64,000 nucleotides of DNA from Rhodococcus sp. IEGM 1409 (GTDB taxonomy: Bacteria > Actinomycetota > Actinomycetes > Mycobacteriales > Mycobacteriaceae): NCBI RefSeq assembly GCF_030056735.1, contig NZ_JASHKN010000005.1:224023-288022 (forward strand), written 5' to 3'. The translations under genes and the position numbers were made by a program. This document shows, piece after piece, positions 1 through 8,081 of this stretch. The number at the start of each line of letters is the position of its first letter. The first letter of the stretch is position 1. Under the pieces are notes generated by a model. It did not search any database. It was not told the origin of the DNA and saw only the letters and a program-made list of their open reading frames with translations.

Positions 1-1
1 T

Positions 2-640
2 CCCGATACCGGCGAGTTGTTGTCCGATCAGAGCATCCGCAACCAGGTGCTGACATTCCTCATCGCCGGTCACGAGACCACAGCCGGCCTTCTGTCGTTC
101 GCGCTGCACTACATGTCCCTCAACCCGGAGATGGTCGAGCGCGCGCGGGCGGAAGTCGACAAGGTGCGCGGCAGTGGTGGGGAAACGCTTCACTTCGAGC
201 AGGTTGCCAAGTTGCGATACCTCCGCCGAATCATCGACGAAACACTGCGGTTGTGGCCATCGGGCCCGGCGTTCTTCCGCAAGGCTCGGCAGGCCACGAC
301 GCTGTCCGGCTTTCCGATCGGCAAGGGTCAGACAATCCTGGTGGTACTGCTGGCGCTGCACACCGACCCGAAGTTGTGGGGCGACGATGCTGCGACGTTC
401 GATCCGGATCGCTTCCTGCCGGAGTCTGTGCGCGGACGACCGGCGCACGCGTACAAACCGTTCGGGGTCGGTGCCCGCGCATGTATCGGACGACAGTTCG
501 CCTTGCACGAAGCAGTGCTGGCGCTCGCGCAGATTCTGACTCGCTTCGACATCGCCGCGGTCCCCGGGTACGAGTTGTCCGTCGAGGAATTACTGACGAT
601 CCGGCCCGAGAACCTTCGATTGGAGATGCGACCTCGCTAG
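2..640 (+). CDS. Cytochrome P450, CYP102-like heme domain (5' truncated by window)
   Basis: The reading frame is already open at base 2, so the N-terminal half lies outside the window. The I-helix motif AGHETT (O2 activation), the K-helix ETLR and the heme-ligand stretch FGVGARACIG, with its thiolate Cys, are all present. The wording around the I helix (FLIAGHETTAGLLSFAL) resembles the heme domain of CYP102/P450-BM3 fatty-acid hydroxylases. Unlike BM3, the protein stops soon after the heme domain (PENLRLEMRPR), so no reductase is fused and a separate redox partner is needed. Substrate is unknown. Family identity is secure; the CYP102-like placement is inference from motif wording. Confidence 0.9.
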   Translation, partial: PDTGELLSDQSIRNQVLTFLIAGHETTAGLLSFALHYMSLNPEMVERARAEVDKVRGSGGETLHFEQVAKLRYLRRIIDETLRLWPSGPAFFRKARQATTLSGFPIGKGQTILVVLLALHTDPKLWGDDAATFDPDRFLPESVRGRPAHAYKPFGVGARACIGRQFALHEAVLALAQILTRFDIAAVPGYELSVEELLTIRPENLRLEMRPR

Positions 641-645
641 TTCTC

Positions 646-673
646 GCGTGCGGCGTGCGGCGTGCGGCGTGCG
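646..673. repeat. 7-bp tandem repeat, four copies (GCGTGCG)
   Basis: Four perfect copies of GCGTGCG lie head to tail six bases after the P450 stop and 16 bases before the convergent stop of the merR gene. It is a simple microsatellite in the convergent spacer with no evident function. It is one of several short tandem duplications in this window. Confidence 0.9.
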
Positions 674-689
674 GCAGGAGGAGTGCGCC

Positions 690-1052
690 TCAGCCGCGCG
701 AGGCGCTGGGCAGCGCGGTGTCGATTCGCAGTTCTTGAAGGATGTCGAGTTCGCGGTTGATGTCGCGTCGTTTGGCCTCCAGGCGCTCGACCTCTTGGGC
801 CAGGAGTTGTTCCATCACGCCGGTGCGCTCCTCCGGTGGCGCCTGCAGGCAGGGGAGCAAATCGCTGATCGTCGCACTGCACAGGCCTGCGGCGAAGAGG
901 TGCTGGATCAGGATGACGCGTTCGACCATGGAGTCGTCGAAGTCGCGCCAGCCGCCGGTTGTGCGGTCGGATCGGATCAGACCGTGGTCCTCGTAGTAGC
1001 GGAGTGACCGTGGGCTGACGCCGCTAGCGTCTGCCAGTTCACCGATGCGCAT
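690..1052 (-). CDS. MerR family transcriptional regulator
   Basis: A 120-residue MerR-type regulator. The N-terminal winged helix (MRIGELADASGVSPRSLRYY, then EDHGLI) is canonical, followed by a coiled-coil dimerisation helix with an LLAQEVERLEAKRRDI register and a short tail. There are no clustered cysteines as in metal-sensing MerR proteins, so it more likely senses an organic ligand. The start at 1052 is fixed by a GGAGGT ribosome site a few bases upstream; an upstream extension of the frame lacks homology. It is divergent from two SMR efflux genes, and a near-perfect 16-bp palindrome lies between them, so it probably controls that pair. Ligand unknown. Confidence 0.9.
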   Translation of the reverse strand: MRIGELADASGVSPRSLRYYEDHGLIRSDRTTGGWRDFDDSMVERVILIQHLFAAGLCSATISDLLPCLQAPPEERTGVMEQLLAQEVERLEAKRRDINRELDILQELRIDTALPSASRG

Positions 1053-1092
1053 GACACCTCCAGGTCGGGCCGAACTGGCCCCAGTATTGCAG

Positions 1093-1108
1093 TTGACACC
1101 GGTGTGAA
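1093..1108. promoter_or_regulatory. Candidate MerR operator (16-bp palindrome)
   Basis: TTGACACCGGTGTGAA is an inverted repeat with a perfect 10-bp core (ACACCGGTGT) and outer TT/AA matches. It lies in the 116-bp merR/SMR divergent spacer. Its left edge reads TTGACA, so it could overlap a rightward -35 element, as expected where MerR proteins act. Assignment to this MerR is inference. Confidence 0.5.
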
Positions 1109-1168
1109 GTTCCACCATGGACGGGTCACACCGTTCCCAGAATTCACACTCACACGACAGGACCAACC

Positions 1169-1489
1169 ATGCATTGGTTTTACCTCGGCATCGCCGTTCT
1201 CTTCGAGATCACCGTCGCGATCGCGGCCGGTAAAGCGCGAGGCTTCACCCACATCGGGTGGACCGCCGCGACTCTCGTCAGTGGCGGCGTCGCCACCTAC
1301 TTCCTCAGCCTGGCGCTGCTCACCTTCGACGTCGGGGTGGGGTATGCGATCTGGACCTCCGTGGCAGGTGTCGGGATCGTCGTCCTCGGCGCCCTGTTCT
1401 TCGGCCAGCGCCTCAACTGGCGTAAGGCTCTCGGGATCGCGGCGGTCATCGTCGGCGTCGTGGGGCTCAACATCAGTGGAATGGCATGA
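1169..1489 (+). CDS. SMR-family multidrug efflux subunit (first of pair)
   Basis: 106 residues with four predicted membrane helices, the standard size of small multidrug resistance (EmrE/Sug/Ebr) proteins. The membrane-embedded acidic residue essential for proton/drug antiport is Glu13 in the first helix (AVLFEITVAI). The second helix carries the family-typical GVGYAIWTSVAG segment. The gene begins 116 bp from the divergent merR start, and another SMR gene follows. Two adjacent SMR genes usually encode a heterodimeric pump such as EbrAB or YkkCD. Expression is probably controlled by the divergent MerR. Export substrate (cation, guanidinium or other) cannot be decided. Confidence 0.9.
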   Translation: MHWFYLGIAVLFEITVAIAAGKARGFTHIGWTAATLVSGGVATYFLSLALLTFDVGVGYAIWTSVAGVGIVVLGALFFGQRLNWRKALGIAAVIVGVVGLNISGMA

Positions 1490-1554
1490 CCCCACGCACG
1501 CAGCCGCGCCCTCAGCCCACCAGCTTGGCCAATCCTCACAGGAAGGACAGTCAG

Positions 1555-1959
1555 ATGTCCACGGACGCAACAACTTTCCGCAGCGCCTTCTCTAGTGCCT
1601 GGCTTGTCCTACTCATGGCCGGCGTGTTCGAGGTGGGCTACGCACTCTCGGTCGGAGGCAGTCGAGGTTTCACAGTGCGCCCTTGGTCGCTGGTCGCAAT
1701 AGTCTTCTTCCTCCTGACGCTGTTCGCGCTCAGCGTCGCGCTCCGCAGCATCGATGTGGGAATCGGCTATGCCGTGTGGGCTGGGATCGGCGCAGTGGGC
1801 GCCGCCGCGCTCGGACCGGTCTTCTTCGACGAGACCCTCACACCGGCCAAAGCCTTCTGGCTGGCTGTCGTCATCGGCGGCGTCGTCTGGCTCAAGATCG
1901 CGGATGGCACCAAGGGGACTGAGTCGGAATCCCTCGCGGCCGAAACTCGCGTGGAATAG
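1555..1959 (+). CDS. SMR-family multidrug efflux subunit (second of pair)
   Basis: 134 residues; four helices plus an N-terminal extension of about 12 residues and a charged C-terminal tail (GTESESLAAETRVE) absent from its upstream partner. The conserved membrane glutamate is Glu26 (GVFEVGYAL), and GIGYAVWAGIG matches the SMR helix-3 motif. The start at 1555 is chosen for the AGGAAGGA ribosome site about 8 bases before it; the frame is open further upstream but without SMR homology. It lies 65 bp behind the first SMR gene, on the same strand and presumably the same transcript. Length asymmetry between the two subunits is common in heterodimeric SMR pumps. Confidence 0.88.
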   Translation: MSTDATTFRSAFSSAWLVLLMAGVFEVGYALSVGGSRGFTVRPWSLVAIVFFLLTLFALSVALRSIDVGIGYAVWAGIGAVGAAALGPVFFDETLTPAKAFWLAVVIGGVVWLKIADGTKGTESESLAAETRVE

Positions 1960-2026
1960 ACCTCAGTGGTTGAATGTTTGATCAGTTACATGCAAACGCA
2001 TGGATCTAGTCCGCGGAGGAGCAACC

Positions 2027-3121
2027 ATGCAGTTCGGAATCTTCACGGTCGGCGACGTCACCATTGATCCCACGACTGGGGTCACGCCCACCGAGCACGA
2101 TCGCATCAAGGCCATGACGACCATCGCCAAGCACGCAGAGGAAGTCGGGCTCGACGTCTTCGCGACCGGCGAGCATCACAACAAGCCGTTCGTTCCGTCG
2201 TCACCGACGACGATGCTCGGGTACATCGCTGCTCAGACCGAGAAGATCACGCTGTCCACGTCCACGACGCTGATCACCACCAACGACCCGGTGAAGATCG
2301 CCGAGGACTACGCGATGCTCCAGCACCTCGCCGAGGGGCGCGTCGATCTGATGATGGGACGTGGAAACACCGCGCCGGTGTACCCGTGGTTCGGCAAGGA
2401 CATTCGCGCCGGTATCCCGTTGGCGCTCGAGAACTATCAACTTCTTCGCCGGCTCTGGGACGAGGAGGTCGTGAACTGGCAGGGGGAGTACCGCACACCG
2501 CTCCAGGGATTCACGTCCACTCCGCGCCCGCTGGACGGCATCGCTCCGTTCGTGTGGCACGGGTCGATCCGCAGCCCCGAGATCGCGGAGATCGCGGCCT
2601 ATCACGGTGACGGATTCTTCGCGAACAACATCTTCTGGCCGAAAGAGCACTACATCGAGCTGATCAACCTCTATCGCCAGCGTTACGAGCACTACGGCCA
2701 CGGGTCCGCGGATCAGGCGATCGTCGGCCTCGGCGGTCAGGTCTTCATGCGCAAGAACAGTCAGGACGCGGTCAAGGAATTCCGTCCGTATTTCGACAAT
2801 GCCCCGGTGTACGGCCACGGACCTTCGCTCGAGGAGTTCACGGAGCAGACCCCGCTGACGGTCGGTTCCCCCGAGCAGGTCATCGAGAAGACCTTGGCGT
2901 TTGCTGATTTCTTCGGTGACTACCAGCGCCAGCTGTTCTTGATGGATCACGCGGGTCTTCCGCTCGAGACGGTGCTCGAGCAGCTCGATCTGCTCGGTGA
3001 GGAAGTTGTTCCGGTTCTACGCCGTGAGTTCGCGGCCAGGCGGCCCGCACACGTGCCGGACAACCCGCCCACTCACGCGTCGATGAAAGCGGCTCGTGAG
3101 GCAAGCAGTGTCACTGCCTGA
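2027..3121 (+). CDS. LLM-class (luciferase-like) flavin-dependent oxidoreductase
   Basis: 364 residues. The sequence begins with the TIM-barrel strand MQFGIFTVGD and carries features of the bacterial luciferase superfamily: the E/D-HH segment GEHHNKPF, the ST-rich LSTSTTLITTNDP strand and the VDLMMGRGN loop that holds reduced FMN. These proteins need an external flavin reductase or F420; substrates range from alkanes to sulfonates and cannot be told here. The start at 2027 is supported by GGAGGA eight bases upstream. The 3' end overlaps the next gene (MarR), implying translational coupling; that regulator likely controls this enzyme. Confidence 0.88.
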   Translation: MQFGIFTVGDVTIDPTTGVTPTEHDRIKAMTTIAKHAEEVGLDVFATGEHHNKPFVPSSPTTMLGYIAAQTEKITLSTSTTLITTNDPVKIAEDYAMLQHLAEGRVDLMMGRGNTAPVYPWFGKDIRAGIPLALENYQLLRRLWDEEVVNWQGEYRTPLQGFTSTPRPLDGIAPFVWHGSIRSPEIAEIAAYHGDGFFANNIFWPKEHYIELINLYRQRYEHYGHGSADQAIVGLGGQVFMRKNSQDAVKEFRPYFDNAPVYGHGPSLEEFTEQTPLTVGSPEQVIEKTLAFADFFGDYQRQLFLMDHAGLPLETVLEQLDLLGEEVVPVLRREFAARRPAHVPDNPPTHASMKAAREASSVTA

Positions 3122-3581
3122 CGCGCAACAGGCAGAGGCTCCGGTCAGCACCACCGAGCTCGCCACCGACGCCTGGGAAGCCTTGTTTCGCGCCCAGGTG
3201 TCGGTGATGCGGCGGCTCTCTGCCGATGACGTCTGGGATCGAGTGACGATGCGCGAGTACGACGTGCTGTTCACGCTCAGTCTGGCGCCGCGGAACTGTC
3301 TGCGCCTGCATGACCTGAATCGGGAGATTCTGTTGAGTCAACCGTCGCTCAGTCGCCTGGTGGAGCGGCTGGAAGGCGAAGGCTTGGTATCGAGAAGTGT
3401 TGATCCGCGTGACCGCCGCGGCACGATCGTGCAACTCACCGAAGCGGGTGCAGCGCTGCAGAAATCAGTGGGTCGCCGTCATGCGGCAAGTATTCGCCGC
3501 CACGTCGGACCGGCGTTGGACACGGACGAACTTCGACTGTTGGCCGAATTGTGCACGCGTCTGCGTCTCGCGCAGGCATGA
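3096..3581 (+). CDS. MarR family transcriptional regulator
   Basis: 161 residues with a MarR winged helix: the recognition region reads LLSQPSLSRLVERLEGEGLVSR and is followed by the wing DPRDRRGTIVQLTEAG. The start is either GTG 3096 or GTG 3108; both overlap the end of the upstream oxidoreductase (by 26 or 14 bp), indicating one operon. MarR proteins normally repress their own operon and respond to small aromatics or oxidants through a dimer-interface pocket. No Cys that would suggest an OhrR-type redox switch stands out beyond position 68. Ligand unknown. Confidence 0.9.
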   Translation: MRQAVSLPDAQQAEAPVSTTELATDAWEALFRAQVSVMRRLSADDVWDRVTMREYDVLFTLSLAPRNCLRLHDLNREILLSQPSLSRLVERLEGEGLVSRSVDPRDRRGTIVQLTEAGAALQKSVGRRHAASIRRHVGPALDTDELRLLAELCTRLRLAQA

Positions 3582-3601
3582 CTAGAGGCAGGATGGACGA
3601 T

Positions 3602-4612
3602 ATGAGCAACCTCGAAGCGCAACCCGTCGAGCAGGAATGCGAAGGCCATCCGGCCGAGAGCGAGATTCAGATTCTCACCCCGCGCGACGTGCCGCTCGGT
3701 GGCCCGCGGGCAATGCGAGTACGACGCACCCTTCCGCAACGCGAGCGTTCGTTGATCGGGGCGTGGTGTTTTGCCGATCACTACGGGCCCGACGATGTCG
3801 GCAGTGGACCCTCCGGCGGTGCCGGTAATGCACCCGGCATGCATGTGCCGCCGCATCCGCATACCGGATTGCAAACGGTGAGTTGGCTGTTCACCGGAGA
3901 GATCGAGCACCGTGACAGCATCGGTTCCCATGCGATGGTGCGGCCGGGCGAACTGAATTTGATGACGTCCGGGAGCGGGATCGCGCACTCCGAGGTGTCG
4001 ACGCCGAATACGAAGGTTCTGCACGGGATGCAGTTGTGGGTGGCGCTTCCGGATGCGGCGCGCGAGACCGCACCCGCATTTGTTCACTACCGGCCCGAGC
4101 CGGTGACCATCGGCGGCGCCACGCTCAGTGTGTTCCTCGGCTCGCTTGCCGGTGACTCTTCCCCGGTGTCGACCTTCACCGAATTGTTGGGCGCCGAGGT
4201 GATTTTGGCTCCTGGCGCCGAGATTGCCCTCGACGTCGATCGTTCACATGAGCACGGGGTGATCGTCGATCAAGGATCGGTTGTGCTACGCGGAACCACC
4301 GTCGGCTGGGCTGAGTTGGGTTATCAAGCACCGGGTTTCGGTAAACTGACTCTGCGCAACCCGGGTCCCGAACCGACTCGACTGCTACTTCTCGGCGGTA
4401 AACCGTTGGGAGAGCAAGTCATCATGTGGTGGAACTTCATGGGCCGTACACATGAAGAGATTGTCGAGTATCGACGCAAGTGGCAGGCCGAACTGGCCTC
4501 CGGGTTCGACGGCAGCATCCCGGATCAGCGTTTTGGTGTCGTGCCGGGATACAACGGTCGGGCGCTGCCCGCTCCCGAGTTGCCGAACAGTACGTTGCGG
4601 CCCCGAGGTTAG
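3602..4612 (+). CDS. Pirin family protein
   Basis: 336 residues of the bicupin pirin fold. The N-terminal cupin has the metal ligands in the HVPPHPHTGLQTVSWLFTGE segment (two His, one His downstream at DSIGSH and the Glu of TGEIEH), and the domain ends with LMTSGSGIAHSE as in bacterial pirins. Bacterial pirins have been reported as quercetinases or regulators of dehydrogenase complexes; the substrate here is unknown. An in-frame ATG at 3593 is a possible alternative start; 3602 has AGGA nine bases upstream. The stop overlaps, convergently, the stop of the decayed thioesterase on the other strand. Confidence 0.88.
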   Translation: MSNLEAQPVEQECEGHPAESEIQILTPRDVPLGGPRAMRVRRTLPQRERSLIGAWCFADHYGPDDVGSGPSGGAGNAPGMHVPPHPHTGLQTVSWLFTGEIEHRDSIGSHAMVRPGELNLMTSGSGIAHSEVSTPNTKVLHGMQLWVALPDAARETAPAFVHYRPEPVTIGGATLSVFLGSLAGDSSPVSTFTELLGAEVILAPGAEIALDVDRSHEHGVIVDQGSVVLRGTTVGWAELGYQAPGFGKLTLRNPGPEPTRLLLLGGKPLGEQVIMWWNFMGRTHEEIVEYRRKWQAELASGFDGSIPDQRFGVVPGYNGRALPAPELPNSTLRPRG

Positions 4613-4901
4613 TCGCGCAACGTGATGACGCTGACCGTTCCCTGAGCTGCGGCGCACAGGGTTTCGCTGCCGTCCTCGGATACTGCAAAGATGTCGCAGC
4701 GGGCGAGGGCCTGGGATCTGCTCTTGCTGTCCACGCCCGCCCGCGCCCGGAGTAGTGCTCCGCGCGCGGGACGCAGGTAACTGATGGTGAATCCTGCGGT
4801 GACGATGCTGGACCCGAGGACGCTACCGGCCGCGAAGGTCAAGTGCGCTGAACGGCTGAGCTGGCCAGGACCTGTTGCGCCAGTTCGAGTTCTGTAGACA
4901 T
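4609..4901 (-). pseudogene. PaaI-family hotdog thioesterase, internally deleted remnant
   Basis: Reading leftward from ATG 4901, the first 13 codons (MSTELELAQQVLA) look like a PaaI-type thioesterase start. The frame then runs into a stop; a QPFSAL-like piece is readable one frame over, and the C-terminal 77 residues (LTFAAGSVLGSSIVTAGFTI, then SYLRPARGALL) continue in a third frame to 4609. Intact family members are about 140 residues, so roughly 45 residues, including the HGG active-site loop, are missing. The start overlaps the end of the carbonic anhydrase gene, so it was once the last gene of that operon. No functional enzyme is expected. Confidence 0.75.
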
Positions 4902-4904
4902 CGA

Positions 4905-5432
4905 TCAGGCCTGCTCGATGTCCTGGTGGGCCTTCGCGAGCATCAGGTAGCCGGCGCCGTTGGCGGTGATTCCGGCCTTTTCGCCTTCGGAGAGTTCACG
5001 TTTGACCTTGGCGGGCACACCGGCGACCAGTGATCCGGGTGGGATGTGCATCCCCTGCGACACGACGGCGCCGGCCGCGATCAGCGATCCCGAACCGATG
5101 TGCGCGCCGTTGAGCACCACGGCTCCCATACCGACGAGCACGTCGTCTTCGACGGTGCACCCGTGCAGCACCGCGTTGTGGCCGACCGAGATTCGTTCGC
5201 CCAGTATCGCGGGGAACGTCGGGTCGGCGTGAACCGTGCAGTTGTCCTGAATGTTGGTGTCCGCCCCGATGGAAATCGACTCGGCGTCGCCGCGCAGGAC
5301 TGCGCCGTACCAGATGCTGGCGCCCGCAGCGATGGTCACCGCGCCGACAACGGTGGCGTTGGGTGCGATGAACGCGCTCTCGTCGATCTGCGGGGTGCGT
5401 CCGAGAACGGTGGCGATGATCGGGTTGGTCAT
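4905..5432 (-). CDS. Gamma carbonic anhydrase family protein (left-handed beta helix)
   Basis: 175 residues made of hexapeptide repeats (for example IAAGAS, IGADTN, IGSGSL), which form a left-handed parallel beta helix, followed by a C-terminal helix. The three histidines that bind zinc/iron in Cam-type enzymes are visible at about His68 (TVHAD), His85 and His90 (GHNAVLHG), with the RGD of the trimer interface at 47-49. The family includes YrdA/PaaY-like proteins with weak or no carbonic anhydrase activity; PaaY-like members hydrolyse CoA thioesters, which would fit the acyl-CoA neighbours. The start at 5432 has GGAGAAC upstream. It lies 44 bp behind the EamA gene. Confidence 0.88.
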   Translation of the reverse strand: MTNPIIATVLGRTPQIDESAFIAPNATVVGAVTIAAGASIWYGAVLRGDAESISIGADTNIQDNCTVHADPTFPAILGERISVGHNAVLHGCTVEDDVLVGMGAVVLNGAHIGSGSLIAAGAVVSQGMHIPPGSLVAGVPAKVKRELSEGEKAGITANGAGYLMLAKAHQDIEQA

Positions 5433-5476
5433 GGTTCTCCTGTGCGTTGGAATGACGTGCTCTGACGGTACCTGGA

Positions 5477-6337
5477 CTATTTCGGCGTGGACTTTCGATT
5501 CATGACAACAGTCCCGACGCCCGCAGTCACCACCAGTCCGATGGCGACAAGTGTGAAAGCGTCGAGCGTTTGCCCGATCACGAGAACTCCGGCCAGTGCA
5601 GCCGCAGCGGGTTCGAGGGCGATGAGGACGGCAAAGACCTTCTTGGCCAGCGAGCGCAGGGCCCACATCTCCAGGCTGTAGGGGATGACGGACGAGAGGA
5701 TGGCGACGGCTGCGCCGGCAGCGAGCATTTTCGGATCCAGCAGTTCACTTCCGCCCGAGACGATGCCGAAGGGCAGCGTCAATACCGCCGCGACGATGCT
5801 TGCACCCGCCAACCCGTCGGCGCTCGGGAGGGTCGAAGCGAGATGTGAACCGGCCACGATGTAGCCGGCCCACGCAGCAGCGGCGATCAACGCGAACATC
5901 ATCCCGACCGGGTCCAATCCGGATTCGCCGTGATCTCCCAACCCGAGCAGCAACACTCCGCCGAAGGCGAGCAGCACCCACGCTCCGTCGGCCCACCGAC
6001 GGGAGAGCACTGCGGCCAGCGTCAACGGTCCGAGGAACTCGATGGTGACTGCGGTGCCGATGGGCACCGTGTCGAGGGCGAGGTAAAAGGCACCGTTCAT
6101 GACGGCCAGCGCGATACCCAACGCGAAGATGCCTTTGCGCTGCCGGTTCGACCACCTGCTCCATCTCGGGCGCACGATGACGCCGAGGATGATCGCGGCG
6201 ATCGTCAGCCGCAGCGTCGTGGCTCCGGCCGGCCCGATCTGCGAGAACAGTGTGGTCGCGAATGCCGCTCCGAACTGGAGCGAAAGTATCGAGGTGAGGA
6301 CTGCGCCGACCGGCAGTAGCTGACTGCCGGCCTTCAT
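5477..6337 (-). CDS. EamA/RhtA-type inner-membrane exporter
   Basis: 286 residues, about ten hydrophobic helices arranged as two five-helix halves, as in the drug/metabolite transporter superfamily (RhtA/YdcZ-like amino-acid exporters). Recognisable EamA pieces are GPAGATTLRLTIAAIILG in the first half and the late SSVIPYSLEMWALRSLAKKVFA followed by LIALEPAAAALAG. Its ATG overlaps the TGA of the upstream hydratase gene (ATGA), so the two are co-translated. Substrate is not predictable; threonine/homoserine export is typical of the nearest characterised relatives. Confidence 0.87.
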   Translation of the reverse strand: MKAGSQLLPVGAVLTSILSLQFGAAFATTLFSQIGPAGATTLRLTIAAIILGVIVRPRWSRWSNRQRKGIFALGIALAVMNGAFYLALDTVPIGTAVTIEFLGPLTLAAVLSRRWADGAWVLLAFGGVLLLGLGDHGESGLDPVGMMFALIAAAAWAGYIVAGSHLASTLPSADGLAGASIVAAVLTLPFGIVSGGSELLDPKMLAAGAAVAILSSVIPYSLEMWALRSLAKKVFAVLIALEPAAAALAGVLVIGQTLDAFTLVAIGLVVTAGVGTVVMNRKSTPK

Positions 6338-7134
6338 TCTCCGGTGAACTCAGGACCACGACGTTCGAGCATCGCGGCGACGGCTTCGTGGTGATCGCGA
6401 GTGTGATGGGCGATCGACTGCATGGCGGCCGAGAGTTCGAGCAGACTCTCGAGGCTTTGGTGCTGGCCCTCACGGAGCAGTTTCTTGGTCATGCGGAGCA
6501 CCTGCGGGGGATTGGCCGCTACTCGCGCTGCCAAGGCGTGCGCGGCGGAGAGCAATTCTTCGGGTTCGGTGACCTGCGAGATCAGCCCCCAGTCGAGTGC
6601 CTTGGTCGCGTCGATCGGCTCGCCGGTGAACGCCATCTCGGCGGCGCGGGCGTTGCCGATCGCGCGGGGGAGCAGCCAGGCTCCGCCGTCGCCCGGGATG
6701 AGTCCCACCTTGACGAAGCTCTCGGCGAAGACCGCCGCCGTCGACGCGATGCGGAGGTCGCACATGAGCGAGAGGTCGCAGCCCGCTCCGATGGCGGGGC
6801 CGTTGACGGCTGCGATGGTCGGCACCTCACACGTGTACAGCGCGAGTGGAATGCGCTGGATCCCGTGCCGGTAACCCTGGCGGATCTCGCCGGGAGCGCC
6901 GCCGAACATGCCTTCCTTGTCTCGCATGTGTTTGACGTTGCCGCCGGAGGAGAAGGCCGAGCCGGCTCCTGTGAGGATGACCGCGCGCACGCTCTGATCT
7001 CGGTTGACCGCGGTGACCGCGTCTTCGAGGGCCTCGATCATGTCGATCTCGGAGATGGCGTTGCGGGTATCCGGGCGATTGAGGGTCCAGGTGACCACGT
7101 CGCCGGTTCGTGAGATGAGTACGGCGTCGCTCAT
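6334..7134 (-). CDS. Enoyl-CoA hydratase/isomerase (crotonase) family protein
   Basis: 266 residues. The crotonase oxyanion-hole loops are FSSGGNVK (residues about 65-72) and NGPAIGAGCDLSLMCDLRIAS; the active-site region reads FAESFVKVGLIPGDGGAWLL, where Glu/Asp positions match a crotonase subclass with Asp in place of the second catalytic Glu. The start at 7134 has CAGGAG upstream and the frame before it lacks homology. It is the first gene of a leftward operon (hydratase, EamA exporter, carbonic anhydrase, thioesterase remnant) and faces away from a large acyl-CoA catabolic operon across 125 bp. Exact substrate unknown. Confidence 0.88.
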   Translation of the reverse strand: MSDAVLISRTGDVVTWTLNRPDTRNAISEIDMIEALEDAVTAVNRDQSVRAVILTGAGSAFSSGGNVKHMRDKEGMFGGAPGEIRQGYRHGIQRIPLALYTCEVPTIAAVNGPAIGAGCDLSLMCDLRIASTAAVFAESFVKVGLIPGDGGAWLLPRAIGNARAAEMAFTGEPIDATKALDWGLISQVTEPEELLSAAHALAARVAANPPQVLRMTKKLLREGQHQSLESLLELSAAMQSIAHHTRDHHEAVAAMLERRGPEFTGE

Positions 7135-7218
7135 GGGTGCTCCTGTTTGATCGATGATGCAGGGTCGGTGATCGGTTGCGCTCAGTCTCTCACCACAAGA
7201 TTTCGCAATAACAATCAT

Positions 7219-7243
7219 TCGTGCTTGATTTTTCTAGGCACGA
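7219..7243. promoter_or_regulatory. Weak inverted repeat in divergent spacer
   Basis: TCGTGC and GCACGA form 6-bp arms separated by 13 bases in the 125-bp spacer between the leftward hydratase operon and the rightward AtuA operon. It is the only symmetry I see there and could be the site of the TetR regulator encoded at the far end of the rightward operon. Arms this short occur by chance, so this is only a candidate. Confidence 0.25.
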
Positions 7244-7259
7244 GTGTGATGCTGGTCGC

Positions 7260-8081
7260 ATGGCCGAACTTCAGACGTTCATCGATGACCTGCGGGCCGA
7301 GGGCGAGAGCCTCGACGCCCTGGTTGCGGATCTGCCCGAGGAGAAGTGGGCGACAACGACGCCTGCGGAAGGGTGGACCGTTGCCCATCAGATCGGGCAC
7401 CTGCACTGGACGGACAGTGCAGCGATCCTGGCGATCACCGACCCGGACGGGTTCGCGGAGCAGTTGAAGGCGGCGTTCGTGAATCCGGCGGGGTTTGTCG
7501 ACGACGGGGCGGCCGAGCAGGCGGCCCGGCCGCCCGCAGAGTTGCTCGCCGATTGGCGAGCGGGGCGAATTGCTCTGGTCGAGGCGCTCACCGCTGCCCC
7601 GGCCGGTACCAAGTTCCCCTGGTACGGCCCGCCCATGGGCGGTGTCTCCATGGCAACCGCGCGGTTGATGGAGACGTGGGCACACGGACAGGACGTCGCC
7701 GACGCTCTTGGTGCCGAACGAGTTCCGACGTCGCGCATCAAGAACATCGCTCATCTGGGTGTCCGCACGCGAAACTTTGCGTACTCGGTCAACGAGAAGA
7801 TGCCGCCCGCCGAGGATTTCCGGGTGGAGTTGACGGCGCCCGACGGTTCGATCTGGACCTGGGGGCCGGGAGATGCGACGCAGAAGGTGACCGGGCCTGC
7901 GTTGGACTTCTGCTTGCTGGTCACTCAGCGCGCCAATCGCGCCGATCTCGATCTGGTCGCCGTTGGTGCCGACGCGGACGAGTGGCTTGGGTTCGCGCAG
8001 GCATTTGCGGGACCCAGCGGCGAGGGACGAGCCGCCATCGGATTCAGCGGCGAGGGACGAGAAGCAAAGGTGGACAAATGA
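7260..8081 (+). CDS. TIGR03084-family metal-binding protein (DinB/mycothiol-isomerase-like)
   Basis: 273 residues. The N-terminal half is a DinB-like four-helix bundle: [15 protein letters not shown] supplies His residues and [14 protein letters not shown] the third, as in mycothiol-dependent maleylpyruvate isomerases; the C-terminal half resembles the SCP2-like portion of that family. TIGR03084 members have no assigned reaction. The gene opens the AtuA operon, and its TGA overlaps the ATG of atuA-like (ATGA), so a role in the same pathway is likely. The C-terminus carries a 30-nt tandem duplication ([10 protein letters not shown] then SGEGRE) that looks recent. Start ATG 7260 is taken as the first codon with homology. 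Confidence 0.82.
   Translation: MAELQTFIDDLRAEGESLDALVADLPEEKWATTTPAEGWTVAHQIGHLHWTDSAAILAITDPDGFAEQLKAAFVNPAGFVDDGAAEQAARPPAELLADWRAGRIALVEALTAAPAGTKFPWYGPPMGGVSMATARLMETWAHGQDVADALGAERVPTSRIKNIAHLGVRTRNFAYSVNEKMPPAEDFRVELTAPDGSIWTWGPGDATQKVTGPALDFCLLVTQRANRADLDLVAVGADADEWLGFAQAFAGPSGEGRAAIGFSGEGREAKVDK
8016..8061 (+). repeat. In-frame direct repeat, 30-nt period
   Basis: AGCGGCGAGGGACGAG occurs at 8016-8031 and again at 8046-8061, a 30-base period that duplicates ten codons in the C-terminal tail of the TIGR03084 protein (SGEGR twice). Being in frame it only lengthens the tail. Confidence 0.9.
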
